The notes beneath the pieces are model-generated. The model searched no databases. It was not told the DNA's origin and saw nothing but the letters and a program-made list of their open reading frames with translations. Positions 25,006 to 32,227 of a stretch of 39,207 bases of DNA are shown piece by piece (positions within the stretch are counted from its first letter, which is position 1; every line of letters starts with the position of its first letter). The position numbers were made by a program, and so were the translations under genes. The stretch covers positions 1-39,207 of the forward strand of contig JAFUWZ010000033.1 in NCBI GenBank assembly GCA_017471045.1. The letters run 5' to 3'. The DNA comes from Bacteroidales bacterium (GTDB lineage Bacteria > Bacteroidota > Bacteroidia > Bacteroidales > UBA932).

Positions 25006-26271
25006 TTACAAATTATAATATTCGGTATAATACGCCTTGACATCCTCCCAGCGGTAATAGGGATACAAATCGGTCGCCGCCGGAATGCCGACTTCGTTCT
25101 CATTGAGCAGGAACTTCACGAGGACTTCTCCCCGGCGGTTCTTGTAGAAAACCAGCTGGACGTTGCCTGCCATCGGGGAAATGCGGTAGTTGGCCCAGGC
25201 CGCCGCGACGCCTTCAGGGTCCGTCACCTTGGCGCGGCATCCGTCCAGTTGGAGGGTCGTGCTGAGCGGGACCAGGTGGGAATCATGCGAGAAGCGGAGA
25301 TCTGCCGCGATATCACCGGAAGCGATGGCCGCGTCCGCCTTGTCGATGATCTGCTGCAGGAGCGAGACTGCGGTACCCTGGATGAATTTCTCACCCGGCG
25401 CGGGGTTGGGGCCTTTCTGCATGTAATAGGAGAAATTGTGCGGTTGCCAAAGCTCGTACCACTCCGTCGTGGTGAACAGGTCGTTCAGCCGGACATCCAC
25501 ATCCGAATCCATCGCGATGGAGGCGAGCTGGTACAGCTGGTGCATCAATTCCTTCGCATCGACCCGGGCATCCACGTAGCCGGGATCCGCGAACAGGGCT
25601 GCCATCAGCCGGTCCGGATGACAGAGCGAGTCGAACATCCGGGCGCGGACCTGCCTCCAGGCACCCGTATCGTTGTAGGCGCGCACTTCAGCCGGGACAT
25701 GGGCCAGGTAAGACCGGTCGCGCACGCTGGCGTCCATCGAGATGTCCAGACGCGGATTGAGCGTCAGCAGTTCCTGGCAGAAAGACTCCATGCTGAGCAT
25801 CACGCGCGGCACCTGGGTCGCATTGGCATTGATGTGCCTGCGGCCCCGGAAGGCCCGGCGGAAAGAAGTAAACATCCGGTTCGCAATCTGCTTGTGCTGG
25901 AGAAAGCCGAGCCGGGTCAGTTCGCCGGTCCGGTCCTCAGCATCGTCCTTGAGGACAGTGACACGCGAGAGGACGTCCTTGCCATACGGCGTCAAGGCGC
26001 CGGCGGAATCTGCGGCCGCGAGGGTTGTAAATGAATATCTATAGGGCCTGGCGCTGGTATGCCAGCGGGAACCGTGACGCCCGAAATGACTGATATAAAA
26101 AGGTTTGTAGCCCCGCGGCGCACGGGTCTGCGCTTTCTGCGGCCCGGGATAGGGCATCAGCAGGCCTGCGGCACGGGTGCTGTCAGCCCAAATTTCCTCG
26201 CGGGGCGTCTGGGCACCCAGGCTCAGGCCAGCGAACAGGGAAAGGGACAGGATCAGGAGGATCTTTTTCAT
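25006..26271 (-). CDS. Secreted histidine acid phosphatase, MINPP/phytase-like (copy 1)
   Basis: This is a branch-2 histidine phosphatase, the group that includes multiple inositol-polyphosphate phosphatases and phytases. Start 26271 gives the signal peptide MKKILLILSLSLFAGLSLGA; the longer in-frame start lies inside the upstream gene. The 421-residue product has the phospho-accepting motif FGRHGSRW (63-70, His66) and the C-terminal FSHDSHL motif with His329-Asp330 as likely proton donor. Gut Bacteroides MINPPs usually carry HAE there, so substrate range may differ. It is similar along its length to the gene just upstream (for example LLNENEVGIP ... YPYYRWE at the C-terminus), a tandem duplication. 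The gaps to its neighbours are 2 and 3 bases. Confidence 0.85.
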   Translation of the reverse strand: MKKILLILSLSLFAGLSLGAQTPREEIWADSTRAAGLLMPYPGPQKAQTRAPRGYKPFYISHFGRHGSRWHTSARPYRYSFTTLAAADSAGALTPYGKDVLSRVTVLKDDAEDRTGELTRLGFLQHKQIANRMFTSFRRAFRGRRHINANATQVPRVMLSMESFCQELLTLNPRLDISMDASVRDRSYLAHVPAEVRAYNDTGAWRQVRARMFDSLCHPDRLMAALFADPGYVDARVDAKELMHQLYQLASIAMDSDVDVRLNDLFTTTEWYELWQPHNFSYYMQKGPNPAPGEKFIQGTAVSLLQQIIDKADAAIASGDIAADLRFSHDSHLVPLSTTLQLDGCRAKVTDPEGVAAAWANYRISPMAGNVQLVFYKNRRGEVLVKFLLNENEVGIPAATDLYPYYRWEDVKAYYTEYYNL

Positions 26272-26273
26272 GG

Positions 26274-27530
26274 TCAGAGTTGATACTGGGATTGATAATA
26301 GCTGCGCACCGCCTCCCAGCGGTAATAGGGATACAGGTCGCTCTCCAAGGGGATGCCGACTTCGTTTTCGTTCAGCAGGAACTTGACGAGCACATCGCCC
26401 ACCCGGTTCTTGAAGAAGACCAGCTGGATGTTGGCGCACATCGGGCAGATCCGGTAGGTCGCGAACACGTCGGCGCAGGTCTCGGGACCCTGCGCCTCAC
26501 CCAGACAGCCGTCCAGGCCGAGGGTTACCGCCAGCGGCAGCAGGTAGGAATCGTGGGAGAAGCGCAAGGTCGCGCCGCGGCCGCCGGAAGCGATGGCTTC
26601 ATCCGCCTTGGCGAGGATGTGGGCCAGGATGGGCTTGCTGGACTCCACGACGACTTCCCGGCCCCGGGGATCGGGACCGATCGCGACATACTCCTTATAG
26701 TTGTCCACCGCCCAGAGGGAATAAAGTTCTTCCGCCGTAAAGACGTCCGTCAGGGCCAGGGAGTCGAGTTCGTTGTTCTGGGCCATCTCCGCGACATAGT
26801 AGAGCTGCCAGTACAGTTCCCGGGCATCCACGCTGTCGCGCAGGTAGGCCTTGTCGGCAAACAACGCATCCATCAGGCGCTCCGGATGGGTCGTAGCCGT
26901 GGAGAAGGCCTGCATCTCCGCTTTGGGATCATAGGACAGGGGGCCCTTTGCCTTGGCCCGGTGCGACACGAACGGAGCGTCGCGCCGGCTGCTGTTCAGG
27001 TCGATTTCCAAGGCGGGATTGTGGCTCTTCAATTCGTTGCAGAAGCTGAACATGCTCATCATCACCCGCGGCGAGAGGGTGGAATTGGCCACGACTTTCG
27101 CACCCTTGCCGAACACTTCCGGGAAAGCGGCGTACATACGCCGTGCGACCGCCTGATGCTGCTTTACGCCGAGCCGGGTCAGCTCGCCGAGCCGGTATTC
27201 GCCGTCCTGCTCCAGCACTTCCACCTTGCGGTACACCGCTTCGCCGAGAGGGGTCAGCGCCGAGGCTTCGCGGGCTTTTTTCAAGGTTTCATACGGGGCG
27301 ATGTAGTCCCGGTTCCCGATGTGCCAGCGCGAACCGTGGCGACCGAAATGACTGATATAAAAAGGCTTGTAGCCTCTCGGAGCCGGCATCTGGACCGTTT
27401 GCGGCCCGGGATAAGCGTAGTGCAGGCCCGCCGCCTTGGCCGGGTCGGACGCGATCTCCTCCTGCGCCGTCTGCGCACGCAGTGGCAGCGCCAGGGCGGT
27501 CAGCAAAAACAGCAACAACGATTTCTTCAT
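26274..27530 (-). CDS. Secreted histidine acid phosphatase, MINPP/phytase-like (copy 2, first gene of operon)
   Basis: This is the paralog of the next gene: 418 residues, signal peptide MKKSLLLFLLTALALPLRAQ, FGRHGSRWH (62-70, catalytic His65) and RFSHDSYLLPL with His326-Asp327. The start at 27530 is chosen for the signal peptide; an in-frame ATG at 27560 lies within the promoter region. The proteins share KPFYISHFGRHGSRWH and the C-terminal block but differ a good deal in between, which suggests different phosphate esters. It leads a leftward operon with GH106 and GH28 genes. Phosphate release from phytate or other plant phosphate esters is the likely role; the exact substrate is inferred from family only. 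Confidence 0.85.
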   Translation of the reverse strand: MKKSLLLFLLTALALPLRAQTAQEEIASDPAKAAGLHYAYPGPQTVQMPAPRGYKPFYISHFGRHGSRWHIGNRDYIAPYETLKKAREASALTPLGEAVYRKVEVLEQDGEYRLGELTRLGVKQHQAVARRMYAAFPEVFGKGAKVVANSTLSPRVMMSMFSFCNELKSHNPALEIDLNSSRRDAPFVSHRAKAKGPLSYDPKAEMQAFSTATTHPERLMDALFADKAYLRDSVDARELYWQLYYVAEMAQNNELDSLALTDVFTAEELYSLWAVDNYKEYVAIGPDPRGREVVVESSKPILAHILAKADEAIASGGRGATLRFSHDSYLLPLAVTLGLDGCLGEAQGPETCADVFATYRICPMCANIQLVFFKNRVGDVLVKFLLNENEVGIPLESDLYPYYRWEAVRSYYQSQYQL

Positions 27531-27557
27531 ATTTAAACGGATGGTTTTGACAAAAAA

Positions 27558-27565
27558 CAAAGATA
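27558..27565 (-). promoter_or_regulatory. -7 box for the phosphatase-pectinase operon
   Basis: TATCTTTG on the minus strand exactly fits TAnnTTTG and lies 27 bases upstream of the first phosphatase ATG. A matching -33 TTTG at the right distance was not seen. It is back-to-back with the plus-strand box at 27580. Confidence 0.5.
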
Positions 27566-27579
27566 AGACAAATTATTCT

Positions 27580-27587
27580 TATTTTTG
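27580..27587 (+). promoter_or_regulatory. -7 box for the MBL-fold hydrolase gene
   Basis: TATTTTTG fits TAnnTTTG, eight bases before the ATG at 27596; the leader would be only a few bases. No -33 TTTG at standard spacing. Confidence 0.45.
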
Positions 27588-27595
27588 CCCCGAAT

Positions 27596-28456
27596 ATGGA
27601 AAAAGCCAAACTGACTTTCTTGGGGACAGGGACTTCCCAGGGCGTGCCGATGATCGGCTGCGACTGCCCTGTCTGCCGTTCCGCCGATCCCCGTGACCAG
27701 CGCCTGCGCGCCTCGGCCCTCGTCGAATACGGCGGCCTGACCCTTCTGGTAGACTGCGGACCGGACTTCCGCACCCAGATGCTGCGTCAGGGAGTCCGGC
27801 ACCTGGATGCCATCCTGCTCACCCACAACCACAAGGACCACACCGGCGGCCTGGACGATGTGCGTTCCTTCAACCTGCTGGAAGCCAAACCCGTCAACAT
27901 CTTCTGCCAGGAATACGTCGAGCAGTCGCTGCGGCGCGAGTACAGCTATGCCTTCGCCGAGAAGAAATATCCCGGTGCACCGGAATGGAACGTCCACCGG
28001 ATCGGTCGCGACCCTTTCCTCGTCCACTCCAATGCCGGCGAGCGGACCCTGGTCTGGGAGTCGGGCTTCGGCTACCGCTCCGAAGCGCCCTCCGGGAGCG
28101 AGATCCTTCCGCCTGTGGAAGTCGTGCCCATCCAAGGCTGGCACCACAAGGAGAAGGTCCTCTCCGTGCTGGGCTTCCGCTTCGGCAACATCGCCTACCT
28201 GACGGACATGAACCAGATCGAGGAACAGGAGTTCGAGAAATTGAAGGGTCTGGACTATATCACGATCAACTGCGTCAAGATCGGCCCGCACTACTCGCAC
28301 TTTTCCCTGCAGGAGGCGCTGGACTTCTTCGCGCGCGTCGGGGCGAAAGAATCCTACATCACCCACATGTCCCATATGCTCCCCTGCCACGCCGATTTCG
28401 CGGCGACGCTGCCGCCCCACGTCCACCCGGCCTATGACGGACTGGTGCTGGCGTAG
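27596..28456 (+). CDS. MBL-fold metal-dependent phosphodiesterase (PhnP-like)
   Basis: This is a cytoplasmic metallo-beta-lactamase-fold hydrolase of 286 residues. It begins MEKAKLTFLGTGTSQGVPMI, followed by a CDCPVCRS motif (the structural zinc motif of PhnP-like proteins), the metal-binding THNHKDHTGG (His77, His79, Asp81, His82), and a late SHMSHML motif. PhnP cleaves cyclic ribose phosphates, and related proteins are housekeeping nucleases or phosphodiesterases; with no phn genes nearby the substrate is open. It is divergent from the phosphatase operon, with overlapping promoters in the 65-bp gap. The next gene has its own promoter. Confidence 0.85.
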   Translation: MEKAKLTFLGTGTSQGVPMIGCDCPVCRSADPRDQRLRASALVEYGGLTLLVDCGPDFRTQMLRQGVRHLDAILLTHNHKDHTGGLDDVRSFNLLEAKPVNIFCQEYVEQSLRREYSYAFAEKKYPGAPEWNVHRIGRDPFLVHSNAGERTLVWESGFGYRSEAPSGSEILPPVEVVPIQGWHHKEKVLSVLGFRFGNIAYLTDMNQIEEQEFEKLKGLDYITINCVKIGPHYSHFSLQEALDFFARVGAKESYITHMSHMLPCHADFAATLPPHVHPAYDGLVLA

Positions 28457-28461
28457 CGTCA

Positions 28462-28494
28462 TTTGCATAATCGGTCGAAAACCTTTATCTTTCG
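28462..28494 (+). promoter_or_regulatory. Promoter of the transporter-acyltransferase operon
   Basis: TTTG (28462-28465), 20 bases, then TATCTTTCG (28486-28494), close to TAnnTTTG. It starts just after the stop of the MBL gene and lies 39 bases before the ATG at 28534. Confidence 0.55.
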
Positions 28495-28533
28495 AAGTTT
28501 TTTACCACGACACACTGAAACCTGGCCCAGCTT

Positions 28534-29487
28534 ATGAGTCCTGAAATCGCCTCCCAGATCGACCAGATCAACGTGACCCTCAACGCAGGGGGCATGAACA
28601 CGATCAACATCGTCCTGGCATTCGTCATGTTCGGCGTCGCCCTCGGCATCAAGCCGCGCATCTTCGTCGAAGTTTTCCAAAAGCCCAAATCCGTCCTCCT
28701 CGGCATGCTCTGCCAGCTGGTCCTGCTGCCCGCCTTCACTTTCTGCCTGGCCTGGGCGATGGGATCCTGGATCTCTCCGATGATGGGCCTGGGCATGATC
28801 CTGGTGGCCTCCTGCCCCGGCGGGAACATCTCCAACTTCATGTCCTCGCTCTCCAAGGCCAATATCGAGTTGTCCGTCTCGCTGACGGCGATCAGCACGG
28901 CCCTCGCCGTCCTGATGACGCCGGCCAACTTCTTCATCTGGGGCAATCTCTACCTCCACACGGCCAAGATCGCGGCCGAAGTGCCGACCTTGGTCATTCC
29001 CCTGTGGGATGTCTTCAAGACGATCTTCATCCTCCTGGGCATCCCGCTCACGCTCGGCATCCTCTGCTCGCAGTTCCTGCCCAAGATCGCCGAGGCGATG
29101 AAAAAGCCTTTCCAGTGGGTTTCCATCATCTTTTTCGTGGCGATGGTCATCCTCTCCTTTGCCGGCAACCTCGATGCCTTCCTGAAGTGCATCAAATACA
29201 TCTTCATCGTCGTATTCATCCACAACCTGCTCGCCCTGGGGATCGGCTTCGGCATCGGATCCGCCTTCAAACTCCCCTTCCGCGACCGCAGGACCCTGAC
29301 CATCGAGACCGGCATCCAGAATTCCGGTCTCGGGCTCGTGCTGCTGCTGGGCACCTCGCTGTTCGCCAATTTCCCGCCCCATGGCGGCATGCTGGTGATC
29401 ACGGCCTGGTGGGGCGTCTGGCACATCATTTCCGGGCTGACCGTCTCCACGGTTTTCAATCTCAGGGACAAAAGGATCACTGGATAG
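28534..29487 (+). CDS. Bile acid:sodium symporter (BASS/SBF) family transporter
   Basis: This is an inner-membrane protein of 317 residues with about nine to ten hydrophobic segments. The BASS signatures are ILVASCPGGNISNFMSSL (about 89-106) and the repeat counterpart IETGIQNSGLGLVLLL (about 262-277), the two crossover motifs that line the sodium and substrate sites. Bacterial members carry bile acids or small organic anions such as pantoate or 2-keto acids; the cargo is not readable here. It is the first gene of an operon: the acyltransferase starts six bases after its stop. Confidence 0.88.
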   Translation: MSPEIASQIDQINVTLNAGGMNTINIVLAFVMFGVALGIKPRIFVEVFQKPKSVLLGMLCQLVLLPAFTFCLAWAMGSWISPMMGLGMILVASCPGGNISNFMSSLSKANIELSVSLTAISTALAVLMTPANFFIWGNLYLHTAKIAAEVPTLVIPLWDVFKTIFILLGIPLTLGILCSQFLPKIAEAMKKPFQWVSIIFFVAMVILSFAGNLDAFLKCIKYIFIVVFIHNLLALGIGFGIGSAFKLPFRDRRTLTIETGIQNSGLGLVLLLGTSLFANFPPHGGMLVITAWWGVWHIISGLTVSTVFNLRDKRITG

Positions 29488-29493
29488 ACGCTT

Positions 29494-30735
29494 ATGAAGA
29501 AACCCTACGAAAAGCAAAACAGTTACTACATCATGAAGGCCTGGTGCGACGCCACGGTCCGGAGCCTCTTCAGTTCCATCCGTTCCGTAGGGAAGGATAA
29601 CATCCCCGCGGACGGGGCCGTCCTGCTGGCCCCCAATCATTGCAACACCTTGATGGACGCCCTTGTCGTCCTGCAGGACTGGAAGCCGGCCACGCTCTTC
29701 GGCGCCCGGGCCGACATCTTCCGCAAGCCTCTGCTCAACAAGACATTGCGATTCCTGCGCATCCTGCCCATCCCCCGCGTCCGTGACGGCATCCAGGAGG
29801 TCCTGCACAACCGGGAGACGATGGACGAAGTGATCGACGCCCTCGACCACGGGATGAAATACTGCATGTTCTGCGAAGGGACGCACCGGCCCAGGCATTC
29901 GCTGCTGCCCCTGAAAAAGGGCATCGTGCGGACCGCCCTGCTCGCGCACGAGCGTCTCGGCGACCGCAAGCCGGTCTATATCGTCCCGATGGGACTTGAG
30001 TATCAGGACTATTACCGGCTCCAGACGTCGCTCGCCATCCGGTACGGCGAGGCAATCAACGTCTCGGCCTTTGTCGCATCCCACCCGGAAATGGGGGACG
30101 CGGAAGTGTACCGGAAGATTCTGGGCGAGCTGAAGGAGCGGATGAGCACCCTGATCACCTACCTGCCCGACGACGGACAGTACGACGGCCGCTGGGCGCT
30201 GACCAAGATCGCAGGCAGGCCGGCCGCCATGGCCGCAGGCACGGAGCTGGTGGAAGAAGCCGCCGCGTTTGACCGGCAGCGGAAGGAGCGCCAGCTTTCG
30301 TTCTGGTCTTTCGGCTACAAGCGTCCGGTCCTGTGCGCGGTGCTCAAGTTGCTGTCGGGCCTGGTCCTCCTGCCGGTTTTCCTCTTCGACGCCGTCGTGG
30401 CGGCTCCGATGTGGGGCTTGTCCGCTTACCTGGTACGCGGATTGAAGGACAAGGCCTTCACGCGCACGGCACTCTTCGGAGTCAAGTTTCTGATGAACCC
30501 GCTCGTGGTCCTGGCCTGGAGCCTGGTCTTCTTCCTATGCCTGCCCTTCCCGCTGGCGCTGCCCGCCTTCCTGCTCCTCCTTTTCGCCCACAAGTTCTTT
30601 TACGGGATGCTCAACGAAGGCCGCATCTTCCTTTCCGACCTCCGCCTGCTTTTCGGACACAAGGATCTGAAAGCACGATATGCCCGCCTGGCCACCCAAG
30701 CCCAGGCACTCAAAGACTCAATACCAAACGACTAA
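29494..30735 (+). CDS. PlsC-like lysophospholipid acyltransferase with C-terminal membrane segments
   Basis: This is a 413-residue membrane-associated acyltransferase. The acyltransferase domain (about 25-235) has the NHx4D catalytic motif as APNHCNTLMD (His49, Asp55), RADIFRKPLL and a CEGTHRPRHSLLPLKKG block in place of the usual EGTRS, followed by VPMGLEY. The C-terminal part holds two or three strongly hydrophobic stretches (about 280-365). The family moves acyl chains onto lysophosphatidic acid or related acceptors; the precise acceptor is unknown. It lies between a BASS transporter and an outer-membrane barrel with gaps of 6 and 3 bases, so the operon may concern the envelope. Confidence 0.85.
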   Translation: MKKPYEKQNSYYIMKAWCDATVRSLFSSIRSVGKDNIPADGAVLLAPNHCNTLMDALVVLQDWKPATLFGARADIFRKPLLNKTLRFLRILPIPRVRDGIQEVLHNRETMDEVIDALDHGMKYCMFCEGTHRPRHSLLPLKKGIVRTALLAHERLGDRKPVYIVPMGLEYQDYYRLQTSLAIRYGEAINVSAFVASHPEMGDAEVYRKILGELKERMSTLITYLPDDGQYDGRWALTKIAGRPAAMAAGTELVEEAAAFDRQRKERQLSFWSFGYKRPVLCAVLKLLSGLVLLPVFLFDAVVAAPMWGLSAYLVRGLKDKAFTRTALFGVKFLMNPLVVLAWSLVFFLCLPFPLALPAFLLLLFAHKFFYGMLNEGRIFLSDLRLLFGHKDLKARYARLATQAQALKDSIPND

Positions 30736-30738
30736 AAT

Positions 30739-32109
30739 ATGAAAAAAATGATGCTCGCAGCCACCCTGCTGATCGGCTGCACCCTCTTTTCCCACGCCCA
30801 GGAGGTCGCCAAGACCGGCCTCAACTTCGGTCCGCTGCCGGCTGTCGGTTACTCTTCCGACCTCGGCTGGCACTACGGCGCCCTGAGCGACATCTACTGG
30901 TACGGTGACGGAAGCACCTATCCCGACTATGTCTGGAAGGCCAATGTCGAGGTTTCCCGCTATTCCAAGGGCAACACCGTGCTCCACAGCTTCTTCGACA
31001 GCAAGTACCTGATCCCGGGCCTGCGCGTGTCCGCAGCCGTTTCCTGGTTCGGCAACAAGACCACCAACTTCTACGGATTCAACGGAGCCTCTTCCCTGTA
31101 TGTCCCCGAGCTGGACAAGATTACGGACACCCAACAGGGCCTGTACCTGATGAAGCGCGACATCTTCCGCGTCCAGACCTGTCTCCAGGGCAATTTCGGC
31201 GACAGCCACTGGGGCTGGGCAGCCGGCATCACCTATTGGAACATCAAGACCGGCCACGCCGAGAACAAGGGCCTGGCAGGGTTCGACAGGAAGGCCGGCC
31301 ACGCTGCCGAAGACCTCTCCCTGTATGACCTCTACGTCAAGAACGGTATCATCCCCGAAGCGGAGAAGGACGGCGGACAGCACCTGGAGTTCAAGGCCGG
31401 CGTCGTATTCGACACCCGCGACCACGAAAACAACCCCACCCGGGGCACCAACCTCGAAGCCTATGTCTTCGGTTCTCCGGACTTCATCTCGAAGCATGAC
31501 AACAGCTATCTCAAGCTGGCCGTCCACTTCAAGCAGTTCTTCCCGCTGGGTGACCGTCTGGTCTTCGGCGGCCACATGGCATATCAGGGCCTGATCGCCG
31601 GCAACGCGCCTTACTACATGCTCCAGACGATCCAGTCCATCAACATGAAGCAGATCAACACTGAGGGTCTCGGCTCGACCTGCACGCTGCGCGGTACCAT
31701 CACCAACCGCCTGCAGGGCAACAGCTACGCCTGGATGAACACAGAACTCCGCTGGAGTTTCGCCAAGTTCCGCTGGATCAACCAGAACTGGACGCTCGCC
31801 ACGAACCCCTTCTTCGACATGGGCATGATCGTGAGCCCGTACCGCGGCGAGCAGATGGAGAACCTGCTCAAGGATACGACGCCCGTGGCACAGGTCGGCG
31901 ACAAGACCTACACCGCAGCGGACTTCTACACCCAGCAGGCGGAAAAGCTCCACATGAGCGCCGGTATCGGACTGCACGTCATCATGAACCAGAACTTCAA
32001 CATCAACTTCGAGTTCGGCAAGGCCTTCTATGACGGCGCCAACTTCGGCTGGGCCAACAATGACGGCACCGGCCTGGGTATCAACATCGGCCTGAACTAT
32101 ATCTTCTAA
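30739..32109 (+). CDS. Omp85/BamA-like outer-membrane beta-barrel without POTRA domains
   Basis: This is an exported protein of 456 residues. The signal peptide ends at FSHAQ (residue 21). The rest is an amphipathic, aromatic-rich beta-barrel with many short strands, and it ends in LGINIGLNYIF, a C-terminal Phe typical of outer-membrane proteins. TRGTNLEAYVFGSPDF and the block STCTLRGTITNRLQGNSYAWMNTELRW resemble the barrel of the bacterial surface antigen (Omp85) family, including the LRG motif of the strand that reaches into the barrel lumen. No POTRA repeats precede it. The role is unknown; it may insert or transport lipid or protein. It is the third gene of the operon, three bases after the acyltransferase. 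Confidence 0.7.
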   Translation: MKKMMLAATLLIGCTLFSHAQEVAKTGLNFGPLPAVGYSSDLGWHYGALSDIYWYGDGSTYPDYVWKANVEVSRYSKGNTVLHSFFDSKYLIPGLRVSAAVSWFGNKTTNFYGFNGASSLYVPELDKITDTQQGLYLMKRDIFRVQTCLQGNFGDSHWGWAAGITYWNIKTGHAENKGLAGFDRKAGHAAEDLSLYDLYVKNGIIPEAEKDGGQHLEFKAGVVFDTRDHENNPTRGTNLEAYVFGSPDFISKHDNSYLKLAVHFKQFFPLGDRLVFGGHMAYQGLIAGNAPYYMLQTIQSINMKQINTEGLGSTCTLRGTITNRLQGNSYAWMNTELRWSFAKFRWINQNWTLATNPFFDMGMIVSPYRGEQMENLLKDTTPVAQVGDKTYTAADFYTQQAEKLHMSAGIGLHVIMNQNFNINFEFGKAFYDGANFGWANNDGTGLGINIGLNYIF

Positions 32110-32119
32110 TCATTTGCAA

Positions 32120-32204
32120 GAAGCCGGAGGGCCGGGACCGGCGGGCAGTGGAATGAGCCCCCCTTGCGGGGAATGCTGCCCGCCGGTCCCGGCCTCCCGG
32201 CTTC
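32120..32204. repeat. Long GC-rich hairpin (29-bp arms)
   Basis: The arms 32120-32148 and 32176-32204 are complementary at about 27 of 29 positions, and the 27-base loop contains a second small stem (C-run 32158-32161 with G-run 32168-32171). It lies between the Omp85-like gene and GH43. There is no T-run on either side, so it is not a normal terminator. It could be a mobile palindromic repeat, an RNA-processing site or a transcript-stabilising structure. Confidence 0.75.
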
Positions 32205-32227
32205 CAACGGCAACAACCGCTTCATCC

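Noticed and set aside
32114-32227. N-terminal extension of GH43 from ATG 32114
   Set aside because: It would translate the long hairpin into Gly/Pro/Cys-rich sequence ahead of an evident lipoprotein signal peptide at 32228.
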